A stretch of 64,000 nucleotides of DNA from Chloroflexota bacterium (GCA_016234495.1 JACRBI010000033.1:1-64000), one strand, 5' to 3'. Counted from the stretch's first letter, positions 18,449 to 27,054 are shown. The notes: generated by a model not told the origin, from the sequence alone. A program made the numbers and translations.

Positions 18449-19784
18449 ACGCGCCTTCCTTGTCGGCGTTGACCTGCGCGAGAAAAAACAACTGCTCGCG
18501 CTCGAAGATTCGCTGGCAGAACTTGCCCTGTTGGCAGACACCGCCGGCGTGGATGTGGTCGGTGAACTCACGCAGCGACTCGACCGTCCGAATGTCGTCA
18601 CCTATATCGGTCCCGGCAAAGTGGAGGAATTAAAAGCCCTCGCCGAAGAAACCCTGTCCGACGTGATTATCTTCGACGATGAACTTTCTCCGCGCCACCA
18701 ACGCGAACTGGAAAAGGCACTCAGCCCCAACATCCGCGTACTCGACCGCACCGCGCTCATCCTTGATATCTTTGCCCAGCACGCACACACCAGCGAAGGC
18801 ATGTTGCAGGTTGAACTGGCGCAGTACGAATACAACCTGCCGCGTCTCACCCGCGCCTGGACTCACCTCGAAAGGCAGGCTGGCGGCGGCGGCGGACGGG
18901 CTGGCTCCACAGGCGGGGTGGGTCTGCGCGGTCCCGGCGAAACACAACTCGAAGTGGATAAACGCGCCATCCGCACCCGCATTACGCACATCAAACACGA
19001 GCTTGAAAAAGTGGAGGCTCATCGCACCCGCTACCGCGCACAGCGGAAACGCTCGCGCATCCCAACCGTGGCGATTGTCGGCTACACCAATGCGGGCAAA
19101 TCCACACTGTTGAATCGTCTCGCCAAATCAGAAGTTCTCGTGGCGAATCAACTCTTCGCGACGCTTGATCCGACCACCCGCCGTGTGCAACTCCCCGGTG
19201 ACGATCTGGCGTTGATCACAGACACGGTTGGTTTCATCCAAAAACTTCCCACCTCGCTCATCGCAGCTTTCCATGCCACGCTGGAAGAAATCGCTGAAGC
19301 GGATCTGCTTTTGCATGTGGTGGACATCTCCCACCCGAATGCGTTGAATCAATTTCAGGCAGTGCAGGAAACATTGGAAGAAATTGACGCGGGTCACATC
19401 CCGATGATCACCGCGCTCAATAAGGCCGACCTGCTGCGCAACCCGGAAAACGCGCGCGAAACACTGAAGGCCTTCCCCAAGTCTGTGTCGATCTCTGCGC
19501 GAACCGGTATTGGAATACCCGACCTTCTGCACCTTATGAGAGAAGAGTTGTTCGAATCCTTCTCGCCCATTCATGTCCGCCTGCCATACAAGCAAGGCGC
19601 GTTGATCTCGCTCTTTCACGAACTCGGGCAGGTGGAACGCGTTGAGCATGAACGCGGAGGCGTGGTCATGCAGGGACGCATCCCCGGCAGGCTGCTGGCA
19701 CAATATGCTTCCTGGCATGTCACGCAAAATCAGGCTGAACAAATACCCGCCACAGATGAAGATAATGATCTGGAGGAAAAATGA
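18408..19784 (+). CDS. hflX: Ribosome-associated GTPase HflX
   Basis: GTPase of 458 residues that binds the 50S subunit and rescues or splits stalled ribosomes. The HflX N-terminal domain includes GPGKVEELK and the glycine-rich ERQAGGGGGRAGSTGG stretch with GPGETQLE. The G domain has G1 (GYTNAGKS), G3 (DTVGF) and G4 (NKADL). The start is a GTG at 18408 inside the end of the kinase gene. No in-frame ATG precedes the conserved RAFLVGV segment. It is followed by a small membrane protein gene with an ATGA overlap. Confidence 0.94.
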   Translation: MTKKIPQPTTPPRERAFLVGVDLREKKQLLALEDSLAELALLADTAGVDVVGELTQRLDRPNVVTYIGPGKVEELKALAEETLSDVIIFDDELSPRHQRELEKALSPNIRVLDRTALILDIFAQHAHTSEGMLQVELAQYEYNLPRLTRAWTHLERQAGGGGGRAGSTGGVGLRGPGETQLEVDKRAIRTRITHIKHELEKVEAHRTRYRAQRKRSRIPTVAIVGYTNAGKSTLLNRLAKSEVLVANQLFATLDPTTRRVQLPGDDLALITDTVGFIQKLPTSLIAAFHATLEEIAEADLLLHVVDISHPNALNQFQAVQETLEEIDAGHIPMITALNKADLLRNPENARETLKAFPKSVSISARTGIGIPDLLHLMREELFESFSPIHVRLPYKQGALISLFHELGQVERVEHERGGVVMQGRIPGRLLAQYASWHVTQNQAEQIPATDEDNDLEEK

Positions 19785-19984
19785 TCTCAAGACTTTTAGA
19801 TCGTCTCTCTGAATTTTTGGCGCACCGCAAAGGTCTGCTGCCCATCGTCGGGATTGTCATGATTCTATTCAACCTGCTGATTCAAATCATCCTCCCCGGA
19901 AACCTTCTTGCCACAACGAATCTTTTCCTGCATATTGGGCTGGTCACTGCCATCTTTGGTTTGATGCTGGCCTGGGCGCTGTAA
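19781..19984 (+). CDS. Small two-helix membrane protein
   Basis: A 67-residue protein with a short amphipathic N-terminus and two hydrophobic segments at about 19-38 and 45-66. Family unknown. The ATG overlaps the hflX TGA, so it is translated together with hflX, which supports it being a real gene. No catalytic residues are visible. Confidence 0.65.
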   Translation: MISRLLDRLSEFLAHRKGLLPIVGIVMILFNLLIQIILPGNLLATTNLFLHIGLVTAIFGLMLAWAL

Positions 19985-20234
19985 GGACAAGGTAAACTCC
20001 ACCGGCTTGAGCGGAGCACTCTCTGCGGGGAGGGAAATAACATTTGATCGGAATCAGTTTTCAGCGGGGAAAGACTCGCGTTCTTTATCAAAAAACATTA
20101 CAAAATCCATAACATTAAAACCTTTACATGCTGGATATTTAATGTATTATTGAATTTATCAATGGCGTTTTTCCCGGCTCGACCACCGGGGAGGGCGCTG
20201 TTAATCTTTAATCCATAAAAAGGAGTTTTTATGA
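19985..20234 (+). promoter_or_regulatory. Intergenic region with candidate promoter for the SET-domain gene
   Basis: TTTACA at 20123-20128 and TATTAT at 20145-20150 with 16-base spacing form a plausible sigma-70 promoter. A GC-rich hairpin (TCCCGG with CCGGGGA, about 20171-20191) lies in the leader, and AAAAAGGAG at 20216-20224 serves the start codon at 20235. The rest of the spacer shows nothing clear. Confidence 0.5.
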
Positions 20235-20825
20235 ATGTCCAAGCAACCAAGTTCCTATCTGTCTTCTAAGTTGGAAGGCCGCCCGAAGGCCAATGGCAGT
20301 GGAAACGGAATCTTTTCGTTAGAGCCCATCAAAAAGGGTGAGCTCGTAGCCGTTTTCGGGGGCGTCGTCTATGAATGGGACGCCTTTATTCACCTTCCTG
20401 ACCGTGAGCGCAGTTTGTGCATCCAGGTAGAAGATCGTCATTTCCTGGTTCCGCGCCCCATTGGTGAAGGAGATTATGTCAATCACTCGTGTAATCCGAA
20501 TGCAGGTCTTTCGGGCCAGATTGGACTCGTTGCAATGCGAGACATTAAAATCGGCGAGGAAGTTTGTTTTGACTATGCCATGAGCGACACCATGCCGTAT
20601 GATGAATTTGATTGCGGTTGTGGAAGCTTGAACTGCCGCGGGAAAGTCGGCGGCAATGACTGGCAAAAACCGGTACTTCAAAAACGTTATGCAGGATATT
20701 TTGCGCCGCACGTTCAGCGCAAAATTGATGCAAGGCGCGCAGAACAGAAAGCATTTGAAAAAGCGCTGCGCTCTTCAAAAACGCCGAAGTACTCGTCTCC
20801 AATCAAAGCAACACTGTACGAATAA
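20235..20825 (+). CDS. SET-domain protein (predicted protein-lysine methyltransferase)
   Basis: Protein of 196 residues carrying a complete SET domain that would transfer a methyl group from S-adenosylmethionine to lysine. Visible landmarks are GNGIFS (about 23-28), the pseudoknot motif NHSCNPN (83-89), GEEVCFDY with the catalytic-region tyrosine at 114, and a post-SET zinc signature of cysteines (DCGCGSLNC, residues 127, 129 and 134, together with Cys86). A basic alpha-helical tail follows. SET domains are common in eukaryotes and scattered in bacteria. The substrate is unknown. The ATG at 20235 is placed ten bases from AAAAAGGAG; an out-of-frame ATG at 20231 opens only 12 codons. Confidence 0.88.
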   Translation: MSKQPSSYLSSKLEGRPKANGSGNGIFSLEPIKKGELVAVFGGVVYEWDAFIHLPDRERSLCIQVEDRHFLVPRPIGEGDYVNHSCNPNAGLSGQIGLVAMRDIKIGEEVCFDYAMSDTMPYDEFDCGCGSLNCRGKVGGNDWQKPVLQKRYAGYFAPHVQRKIDARRAEQKAFEKALRSSKTPKYSSPIKATLYE

Positions 20826-20829
20826 TAAT

Positions 20830-20870
20830 AAAAACAGCCTTGCGATTTCTCACAAGGCTGTTTTTATTTT
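20830..20870. terminator. Bidirectional terminator
   Basis: AAAAACAGCCTTG pairs with CAAGGCTGTTTTT around a CGATTTCTCA loop, with T-rich sequence downstream and A-rich sequence upstream. It separates the convergent SET-domain gene and the methyltransferase gene. Confidence 0.85.
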
Positions 20871-20881
20871 AATTTGTTCCT

Positions 20882-21556
20882 TTACCAAATGCCGGGAAGC
20901 AGGCGGTACTTTGTTTTCTGTTTGTACTCCAAATACCCGGGCAATTCTTTTTCCAGTACTTTTTCTTCATCCATGATGCGCGCGACAAGGACAGGAATGA
21001 TCACAAGTCCGGGAATCGCTGCCCAATAAGAACCCAGCGCAAGCGGCGAGGCGCAATACAGCAGAATCGCGCCGACATACATCGGGTGGCGCACAATGGC
21101 ATACAAGTCTGTGTCAATCACCTTCTGTTCGCTGGCGATCTCGATCACACGCGAAGCAAAGCTGTTAATTTGCATGACCCGGAAAACGATGAAGTACCCG
21201 AGCACGATGCATATATCCGCGACGATGACCACGCCCGGCGCCATGTCAGACCAGCCAAAGCGCCTGTCAAAGCCCGGCAGGATGTAGGCGAGCACAAAGA
21301 AAAAAGACGAAAATTTGATTAGTCTCCTTTGTTCGCTGCGTTGTTCGCGCATCCGCATTCGGCGCTCGAGCAGCTCGGGGTCTTTCTTAAGAAAATACGC
21401 CAGCGCAAAAAACATCGGCGTCAGCAGCAAACCCATGTAAGCCCATGCCTGCCAATAATCCCAGGTGCCGGCCGGCAAAAAGAAGAATAGCATGAACATC
21501 AGAATAACGAGCACTATCCGGCTGACCACAATCTTCAAAAGTTGACTGCGAGACAT
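20882..21556 (-). CDS. Isoprenylcysteine/phospholipid methyltransferase-family membrane protein
   Basis: Integral membrane protein of 224 residues with about five hydrophobic segments. Near the C-terminus it has the motif YAIVRHPMYVG that characterises the ICMT/PEMT methyltransferase superfamily and binds S-adenosylmethionine. A Glu-rich segment after the last membrane helix (DEEKVLEKELPGY) is also typical. The substrate (lipid, isoprenoid or cysteine) is unknown. The ATG at 21556 is chosen because GAGGAAGG precedes it. It starts 16 bases after the pckA stop, so the two genes are probably one transcript. Confidence 0.82.
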   Translation of the reverse strand: MSRSQLLKIVVSRIVLVILMFMLFFFLPAGTWDYWQAWAYMGLLLTPMFFALAYFLKKDPELLERRMRMREQRSEQRRLIKFSSFFFVLAYILPGFDRRFGWSDMAPGVVIVADICIVLGYFIVFRVMQINSFASRVIEIASEQKVIDTDLYAIVRHPMYVGAILLYCASPLALGSYWAAIPGLVIIPVLVARIMDEEKVLEKELPGYLEYKQKTKYRLLPGIW

Positions 21557-21572
21557 GGTTTTCAAACCTTCC

Positions 21573-23219
21573 TCATAACTTCGGCCCGGCGTCCACCACT
21601 TCCTGCGGCGTACCATCGGTGAATTTTCCGAAGTTTTGAATAAATCTCATCGCAAGATCCTTATACCTTCTATTGTATTCCTTTTTATCCCCCCAGGATG
21701 ATGCGGGGTTTAAAACCTCAGACGGAACATTCGGACACTGAGTCGGGACTTCAAAGCCGAAGATCGGATCCTTCGTAAATTTGACCTGATCCAGCTTGCC
21801 TGTGAGAGCGGCGTTCAATAAAGAGCGTGTGTGCCGAATCGAAATTCGTTTTCCAACTCCATACGGTCCGCCCACCCAGCCGGTATTGACCAGCCAGCAG
21901 GTTGCGCCATAGCGTTCGATTTTTCGTTTGAGCAATTCAGCATATTTATATGGATGATGCACCATGAACGGTCCGCCAAAGCAGGCGCTGAACGTGATCT
22001 CCGGTTCCTTGCCCAACCCCACTTCTGTTCCTGCAATTTTGGAAGTGTACCCGCTGATAAATTGGTACAAAGCCTGATTGGGAGTCAGCCGCGCGATGGG
22101 AGGCATGACCCCGCTCGCGTCACATGTAAGCAGGATGATGTTCCTGGGATGCCCGGATTTTTTCTCAGGGACGGCGTTCGCAATGAATTCCAATGGATAT
22201 GACGCGCGGGTATTCTCCGTCAGCGAGTCATCATCAAGATCGATCATGCGCGTCACCGGATCGAAGGGGACATTTTCCAGAATTGTGCCAAAGCGTTTGG
22301 TTGTGGCGTAAATCTCCGGTTCGGCAGATTCAGACAACCCGATGACTTTTGCGTAGCATCCGCCTTCAAAGTTGAAAATGCCATTGTCGCTCCACCCATG
22401 CTCGTCGTCCCCGATCAGACGGCGCGTTGGGTCAGCCGACAGCGTAGTCTTGCCCGTTCCGCTTAATCCAAAGAATAGCGCCACATCATCCGCATTATCA
22501 GGATTCACATTGGCAGAGCAGTGCATCGAAAGTACACCTTCCAACGGCAGGAGATAATTCAGAATCGTGAAAACCGATTTCTTGATTTCGCCCGCATAAG
22601 CCGTGTTGCCGATGATGGCGAGTTTTTTTTCAAAAGATAAACAAATAAAAGTATCGCTGGCAGTGCTGTCAACTGCGGGCGCGCCTTTGAACGACGGCAT
22701 GGCAATGATCGTAAACTCAGGTACGAAACGTTTGTATTCTTCCAGCGACTGCGGCAGGATGAACATGTTGCGCGCAAAATGGCTGTGCCATGCAAGCTCG
22801 GTCACAATGCGGACCGGCAGGCGATAGGCATCATCTGCGCCGCCATACACATCCTGGACGAAGACATCGCGGCCTTGCAAAAATCCCAACATGCGGTCAA
22901 CCATGACCTCGAACTTGTCACCTGCAAACGGACGGTTGTACACGCCCCACCAGATATTGTTCTCCGAGTCCGTGTGGCGCACAACAAATTTATCATTCGC
23001 GCTACGGGCAGTATGCTTGCCGGTGTTGGCGACGAATGCTCCACCAGCCACAACCGCGCCTTCATTACGAAATATCGCCTCTTCCACCAAAGCCTCTGTG
23101 GGAAGATTCCAATAAGCCAGTCGCAAATTGATCACGCCTTGATTTGACAGGTTGTAATCCGCCTTGCGCACTTGTGCTACAGTTTCAGCGGGGGTTTTTA
23201 TGTTCAAAAGATTATTCAT
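21573..23219 (-). CDS. pckA: Phosphoenolpyruvate carboxykinase (ATP)
   Basis: Enzyme of 548 residues that interconverts oxaloacetate plus ATP with phosphoenolpyruvate, CO2 and ADP at the start of gluconeogenesis. The kinase-1a loop FGLSGTGKTTLSADP, the kinase-2 motif LIGDDEHGW, the lysine and histidine metal-site region, and the adenine-binding part TRASYPLEFI are all present. Length is normal for the ATP-dependent class. CGGAGA precedes the ATG at 23219. It lies 94 bases downstream of the aminotransferase gene on the same strand, which fits joint control of C4-acid metabolism. Confidence 0.97.
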   Translation of the reverse strand: MNNLLNIKTPAETVAQVRKADYNLSNQGVINLRLAYWNLPTEALVEEAIFRNEGAVVAGGAFVANTGKHTARSANDKFVVRHTDSENNIWWGVYNRPFAGDKFEVMVDRMLGFLQGRDVFVQDVYGGADDAYRLPVRIVTELAWHSHFARNMFILPQSLEEYKRFVPEFTIIAMPSFKGAPAVDSTASDTFICLSFEKKLAIIGNTAYAGEIKKSVFTILNYLLPLEGVLSMHCSANVNPDNADDVALFFGLSGTGKTTLSADPTRRLIGDDEHGWSDNGIFNFEGGCYAKVIGLSESAEPEIYATTKRFGTILENVPFDPVTRMIDLDDDSLTENTRASYPLEFIANAVPEKKSGHPRNIILLTCDASGVMPPIARLTPNQALYQFISGYTSKIAGTEVGLGKEPEITFSACFGGPFMVHHPYKYAELLKRKIERYGATCWLVNTGWVGGPYGVGKRISIRHTRSLLNAALTGKLDQVKFTKDPIFGFEVPTQCPNVPSEVLNPASSWGDKKEYNRRYKDLAMRFIQNFGKFTDGTPQEVVDAGPKL

Positions 23220-23237
23220 AAATTATTCTCCGAGAGG

Positions 23238-23306
23238 GACATCAGGTTTCAGGTCAAAAGTTGAAGGTCAAAAGCTGAACGGCACTTCGACACATGACAC
23301 CTGACA
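23238..23306. repeat. Imperfect palindromic intergenic repeat
   Basis: The spacer between the aminotransferase and pckA is filled by CATCAGGTTTCAGGT on one side and CATGACACCTGACAC on the other, with GTCAAAAGTTGAAGGTCAAAAG between. Such CAGGT/ACCTG arms resemble mobile REP-like intergenic repeats. No second copy is present in this window to prove it. Confidence 0.4.
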
Positions 23307-23313
23307 CTTTTCC

Positions 23314-24531
23314 CTACATCCAATCCCGTATCATCTTCTTATCGCCGATATAAATTTCATTCGGTGAAGTTGGATCAAGCGCCCACTTGATGCGCGCAAT
23401 ACCCTCGGTGATATCCTTGACCGAGCCTGCAAAAGAAATACGGATATGTCCTTCCATGCCAAATTCTTTGCCAGGCACTGTGACTACCAAGGCTTTCTTC
23501 AACAGGAACTTGGACAACTCGACCGAGTTTCCATTGAAAGCACGCAGGTCGGGCAAGGCGTAAAATGTTCCTTTTGGCTCGATCAGGCGCGCGCCGGCAA
23601 ATGTCCTCATTTCCTGCAAGACCACATCGCGGTTATTTTGGATTTGCAAACGCAGCGCCTCCACCACAGACTGCAAACCGTTCAACGCGCCTTCGGCGGC
23701 AGCCTGCGCGAGCGGCGAAACACAGGAAGTCGTCTGCGCGAGGACATTTGTCATCACCTTGACCAGTTCCCTCGGTGCAACCACCCACCCAACACGGAAG
23801 CCGGTCATGCCGTATAACTTTGCCACCCCGTTGACCACGATCACATGGGAATTATCCACATCTCGCTTGGTAAAAGAATACGCGGGCGGTGCGACATTCC
23901 TGTCAAAAGTAAGCTTGTGATAAATATCATCGCAGATCATGAAAATGCCTTTGCGCTCACACAGTTCCACGATGCTGCTGATCAACTCAGGCGAATAGAT
24001 CGCCCCCGACGGATTGTTCGGGCTGTTGACGATGATCGCCCGCGTGGACGAAGTGACCGCGCGTTCGATGTCTTCAAAACGCGGCGTGAATGTCCCATTT
24101 TCTGGCGTGACCACTACCGGAATGCCGAGACACATTTTGATCATTTCTGTGTACGAAACCCAATAAGGCGCAATGACAATGACCTCATCCTGCGGATTCA
24201 AAATGGAATAGAAAATATTGAATAACGATTGCTTCGCACCATTGGTGATGATCACATTTTCAGGCGCGACCAGACGGTCATAATTCTCTTCGGTATAACG
24301 GATGACCGCCTTCTTCATGGAAGGCAACCCATCGGGAGGCGTATATTTCACTTCCCCGCTGGTCAACTTCGCGCCAGATGCAAGAACAGCCGAAATGGGC
24401 GTCTTGTTTTTCGGTTCGCCGATCCCCAAGTTGATCACAGCTTCGCCGCGTTCACGTAAGATGCGCGCTTCTTCATTCAAAGCAAGGGTCGGGGATTCGG
24501 CGATATCGCTTGCAAGTTTACTTAATTTCAT
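23314..24531 (-). CDS. Class I aminotransferase (aspartate aminotransferase-like)
   Basis: Pyridoxal-phosphate enzyme of 405 residues in fold type I, most like bacterial aspartate aminotransferases. Landmarks are LGIGEPKNKTP, NGAKQSLF, the PYWVSY loop, NSPNNPSGA, CDDIYHKL, the Schiff-base lysine in VAKLYGMTGFRVGW and the carboxylate-binding Arg in HIRISFA. AAGGAGA just upstream fixes the ATG at 24531; the frame extends six codons further. It precedes pckA, so it may supply or drain oxaloacetate. Upstream lie two hairpins, a terminator and a candidate short ORF, which suggests leader control. Confidence 0.92.
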   Translation of the reverse strand: MKLSKLASDIAESPTLALNEEARILRERGEAVINLGIGEPKNKTPISAVLASGAKLTSGEVKYTPPDGLPSMKKAVIRYTEENYDRLVAPENVIITNGAKQSLFNIFYSILNPQDEVIVIAPYWVSYTEMIKMCLGIPVVVTPENGTFTPRFEDIERAVTSSTRAIIVNSPNNPSGAIYSPELISSIVELCERKGIFMICDDIYHKLTFDRNVAPPAYSFTKRDVDNSHVIVVNGVAKLYGMTGFRVGWVVAPRELVKVMTNVLAQTTSCVSPLAQAAAEGALNGLQSVVEALRLQIQNNRDVVLQEMRTFAGARLIEPKGTFYALPDLRAFNGNSVELSKFLLKKALVVTVPGKEFGMEGHIRISFAGSVKDITEGIARIKWALDPTSPNEIYIGDKKMIRDWM

Positions 24532-24552
24532 GGTTCTCCTTAGCATCATGTG

Positions 24553-24580
24553 ACACTAAAGGTTTAAAAAAACTTTAGTG
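24553..24580 (-). promoter_or_regulatory. Hairpin in the aminotransferase leader
   Basis: A perfect 8-bp inverted repeat CACTAAAG / CTTTAGTG with an 11-base T/A-rich loop lies 22 bases before the aminotransferase start codon, just upstream of its ribosome site. It may affect translation or mRNA stability. Confidence 0.45.
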
Positions 24581-24593
24581 TCTGAATCTAGTT

Positions 24594-24695
24594 TTAAAAC
24601 AAAAATCTGGTTAAGCTCAACTGCTTAACCAGATACACTTTCAGACCCGCAGAGACAGCGGCGCTGACAATCATATTGTCAGACAAGGCGTTCAT
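24594..24695 (-). CDS. Possible 33-residue leader peptide before the aminotransferase
   Basis: An ATG at 24695 lies 6 bases after a TATAAT box (24702-24707, minus strand) and opens 33 codons ending in TAA at 24594-24596. The frame runs through the terminator hairpin at 24605-24634. There is no Shine-Dalgarno sequence, so it would be a leaderless start. The peptide begins MNALSDNM and ends LTRFLF, with no run of one regulatory amino acid. This could be a chance frame over a non-coding leader RNA. Confidence 0.3.
   Translation of the reverse strand: MNALSDNMIVSAAVSAGLKVYLVKQLSLTRFLF
24601..24634 (-). terminator. Intrinsic terminator upstream of the aminotransferase (possible attenuator)
   Basis: On the minus strand ATCTGGTTAAGC pairs perfectly with GCTTAACCAGAT (12 bp, loop AGTTGA) and is followed by TTTTGTTTT. 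It may simply end the phospholipase D gene 140 bases upstream. However, a TATAAT box lies between them, so it may instead act as an attenuator for the aminotransferase. Confidence 0.8.
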
Positions 24696-24777
24696 GCCGT
24701 CATTATACTATACGCGTTTGAGGGGTCGGTTGAAAGCAGGTCATGATTTCATTGGTAATAAATGTAATGAATCCGCC

Positions 24778-26010
24778 CTACTCACAGGTAACCAAACCGG
24801 CATCAAGGTCGTGCGCCTGATTCCACAGTTTTTCAAATTCCTGTAAATACAACGCCGCTATCTCAGGGTTATCCAAAATCACCACGTTTTCTTCATTCGA
24901 CTCATCCGCATTGGATGAATAATTCAAAGAGCCTGTGACCACAATACTGTTATCAATAATGATGATCTTATCGTGGAGGAAACTACCGTTGCCATCCTGG
25001 CGGACAGGCACACCCGCGCACCAGAATGTTTTTAATTCCGAACCGATGCCGGTGCTGCCAAAAGTTTCGTACACGCCTTTCACGTCCACGCCGGCTGCAG
25101 CGCGGTCAATCATTGCTTTGGCCAGCGGGTAATCGGTAAAGCTGAAAGCAAGGAATCGTATATTGACCTGCGCGTCATTCACCAGTGCGATCAAATTGCT
25201 GACAGCATTATCTTCGGCAGAAAATAAAATCTGAATCGGAGTGCCTTCGAGGATAGTCCACTGCGTATTCACAGTTGACGGCGCGCGCGGCCCAAACTGA
25301 TTGCTCCACAGTTCCTGGAATTCACGCTCGAATATATATGCAACATCCGATGAGCGGATGACCAACACATTATTATTCTGTTTGAAAATTCCATTGACTG
25401 TGATATTCGTGGAGCCTGTCCAAACGATCTGATTATCAAAGATCCAGAATTTATTGTGCATCAACGCAGAACGACCCGCATCATCCTTGACCTCGATGCC
25501 TGCTTCTGTTAATAGGGCAAATTGACCACGCCCGGGCTGAGAGTCGTAGCCCAGCCCGTTCTTGTCATCCGTCACCCATTTCACATCCACGCCGCGGTTT
25601 TTCGCCGCGATCAACGCTTCTGCAACAGGGGTCAGATTAAATTCAAACGACGAGATATGAATACTTGTTTGAGACGAGTTAATCAACTGGATTAACTTCT
25701 CTTCTATTGAACCTGTAAATACATCCGGGTTATTGATTGTTGTTGGATCGGTAAAGTAAACATCCCACCATTTTGCAGTTGGGACAGGTGTGGATGTTTC
25801 GATTTGTGGAGCAGGCGGCGTATCTGTAATGGGAACAATGAACGGCTCAGGCGTATCCGTCGCAGGGACGATGATCGGCGCGGGTGTGTCTGACGCGAAA
25901 AATGGAATCTGTGTAACAGTTGGGGGAATTTCCGTACTTGGAAACTCTACGGGGATGCAGGATGCAGCCAGAAAAAGAAGGAGGATAAGGGGAAGGAAAT
26001 TTTTTTTCAT
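24778..26010 (-). CDS. Phospholipase D-like lipoprotein
   Basis: Exported lipoprotein of 410 residues. The signal peptide ends in the lipobox LAASC (Cys18). A Thr/Pro-rich linker (about 20-80) with repeated TDTP-type motifs follows, then two phospholipase D domains. Both HKD motifs are present: HNKFWIFDNQIVWTGSTN and HDKIIIIDNSIVVTGSLN. The family cleaves phosphodiesters in lipids or nucleic acids; the substrate is not known. It lies 51 bases after fabD on the same strand. Confidence 0.9.
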   Translation of the reverse strand: MKKNFLPLILLLFLAASCIPVEFPSTEIPPTVTQIPFFASDTPAPIIVPATDTPEPFIVPITDTPPAPQIETSTPVPTAKWWDVYFTDPTTINNPDVFTGSIEEKLIQLINSSQTSIHISSFEFNLTPVAEALIAAKNRGVDVKWVTDDKNGLGYDSQPGRGQFALLTEAGIEVKDDAGRSALMHNKFWIFDNQIVWTGSTNITVNGIFKQNNNVLVIRSSDVAYIFEREFQELWSNQFGPRAPSTVNTQWTILEGTPIQILFSAEDNAVSNLIALVNDAQVNIRFLAFSFTDYPLAKAMIDRAAAGVDVKGVYETFGSTGIGSELKTFWCAGVPVRQDGNGSFLHDKIIIIDNSIVVTGSLNYSSNADESNEENVVILDNPEIAALYLQEFEKLWNQAHDLDAGLVTCE

Positions 26011-26061
26011 TCGATGGCCTGCGCTGGTCTTGCGGCATCACGAAGCGCGCCGCGCTACTTG

Positions 26062-27027
26062 TTATTCAAGCGCCGCGAAATCCTGCGGATTACCCAGCGG
26101 CAAAATCATCATATCATCTGCGATGCGTTTTACCAAGCCGCCCAAGACTGCGCCTGTGCCAACTTCCACGAAAGTGTCAATTCCCTGCCCGACCATGTAT
26201 TTCACAGATTCAGTCCAGCGCACGCGGGATTGCATTTGGGCGATGATATCGGCGCGGGCGGAAGTTTCATCTGCCAGCGGTACGGCATGGACGTTGCCGA
26301 TAACTGTCACTTGCGGCGCTGAAAAATTCGCGGCGGCAACGGCGTCATTCCATTCCGCTTGAATGGATGCCATCAACGGTGAATGCGCCGCGATGGACAC
26401 CGCCAGCGGCAGCGCACGTTTTGCGCCGGCTGTTTTTGCTCCAGCCATTGCCCTTTCCACAGCCGCCTTTGCGCCGGAGATGACCACCTGCCCGGGACAA
26501 TTGTCGTTGGCAACTTGCACGATCTCATCCGGGGCGCTGGCTTCGGCACAGACTTTGTCGAGGGTGGGAATATCCACGCCGAGGATCGCGGCCATTGACC
26601 CGGGTGCGAGTTCGCCGGCACGTTTCATCAACTCGCCGCGCGTACGGACGAGGCGCAACCCATCGTCGAAAGATAATGCCCCAGATGCGGCCAGAGCAGA
26701 TAACTCGCCAAGCGAATGCCCGGCCAGAAGAGCAGGTTTCAGGCGTTGCCCTGAGCCGGTCGAAGGGTCGGGGTAAAGATGCGAGAAGGCGCGGTACGAA
26801 GCAAGCGAGTGGACGAACAAGGCTGGCTGAGTATTGACAGTATCGTTCAATTCCTCCGCCGCGCCTTCCATCATCAATCTGGAAATAGAAAATCCGAGGA
26901 TGGAATCGGCTTCTTCAAATGTTTGTTTTGCAATGGGGTATTGCGCGGCAAGCTCCCTGCCCATGCCGACGACCTGCGAGCCTTGCCCGGGAAACACAAA
27001 AGCTGTTTTGTTTAAATTTAGTTTCAT
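26062..27027 (-). CDS. fabD: Malonyl-CoA:acyl carrier protein transacylase FabD
   Basis: Enzyme of 321 residues that moves malonyl groups from CoA to acyl carrier protein for fatty acid synthesis. The N-terminal FVFPGQGSQVVGMG, the nucleophile GHSLGELSA, the Arg in RTRGELM, the catalytic His in AAHSPLM and the C-terminal EVGTGAVLGGLVKR are all present. Between SHLYP and LKPALLAGHS there is an extra segment, DPSTGSGQR, encoded by a REP-like sequence. GGAGATTTC precedes the ATG at 27027. It lies downstream of rpmF, as in many bacteria, but a hairpin separates the two. Confidence 0.96.
   Translation of the reverse strand: MKLNLNKTAFVFPGQGSQVVGMGRELAAQYPIAKQTFEEADSILGFSISRLMMEGAAEELNDTVNTQPALFVHSLASYRAFSHLYPDPSTGSGQRLKPALLAGHSLGELSALAASGALSFDDGLRLVRTRGELMKRAGELAPGSMAAILGVDIPTLDKVCAEASAPDEIVQVANDNCPGQVVISGAKAAVERAMAGAKTAGAKRALPLAVSIAAHSPLMASIQAEWNDAVAAANFSAPQVTVIGNVHAVPLADETSARADIIAQMQSRVRWTESVKYMVGQGIDTFVEVGTGAVLGGLVKRIADDMMILPLGNPQDFAALE
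26747..26771. repeat. REP-like palindromic sequence inside fabD
   Basis: GCCCTGAGCCGGTCGAAGGG is a near-palindrome of a type I recognise as widely dispersed between genes in many environmental bacterial genomes. Here it sits in frame in fabD and encodes the non-family insert PSTGSGQ. Confidence 0.6.
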
Positions 27028-27054
27028 GAAATCTCCATTACCCCGTTAAACACA

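Noticed and set aside
20231-20269. 12-codon ORF overlapping the SET-domain gene start
   Set aside because: It shares the ribosome site, but it is very short and out of frame with the better-supported start 4 bases later, with nothing to suggest regulation.
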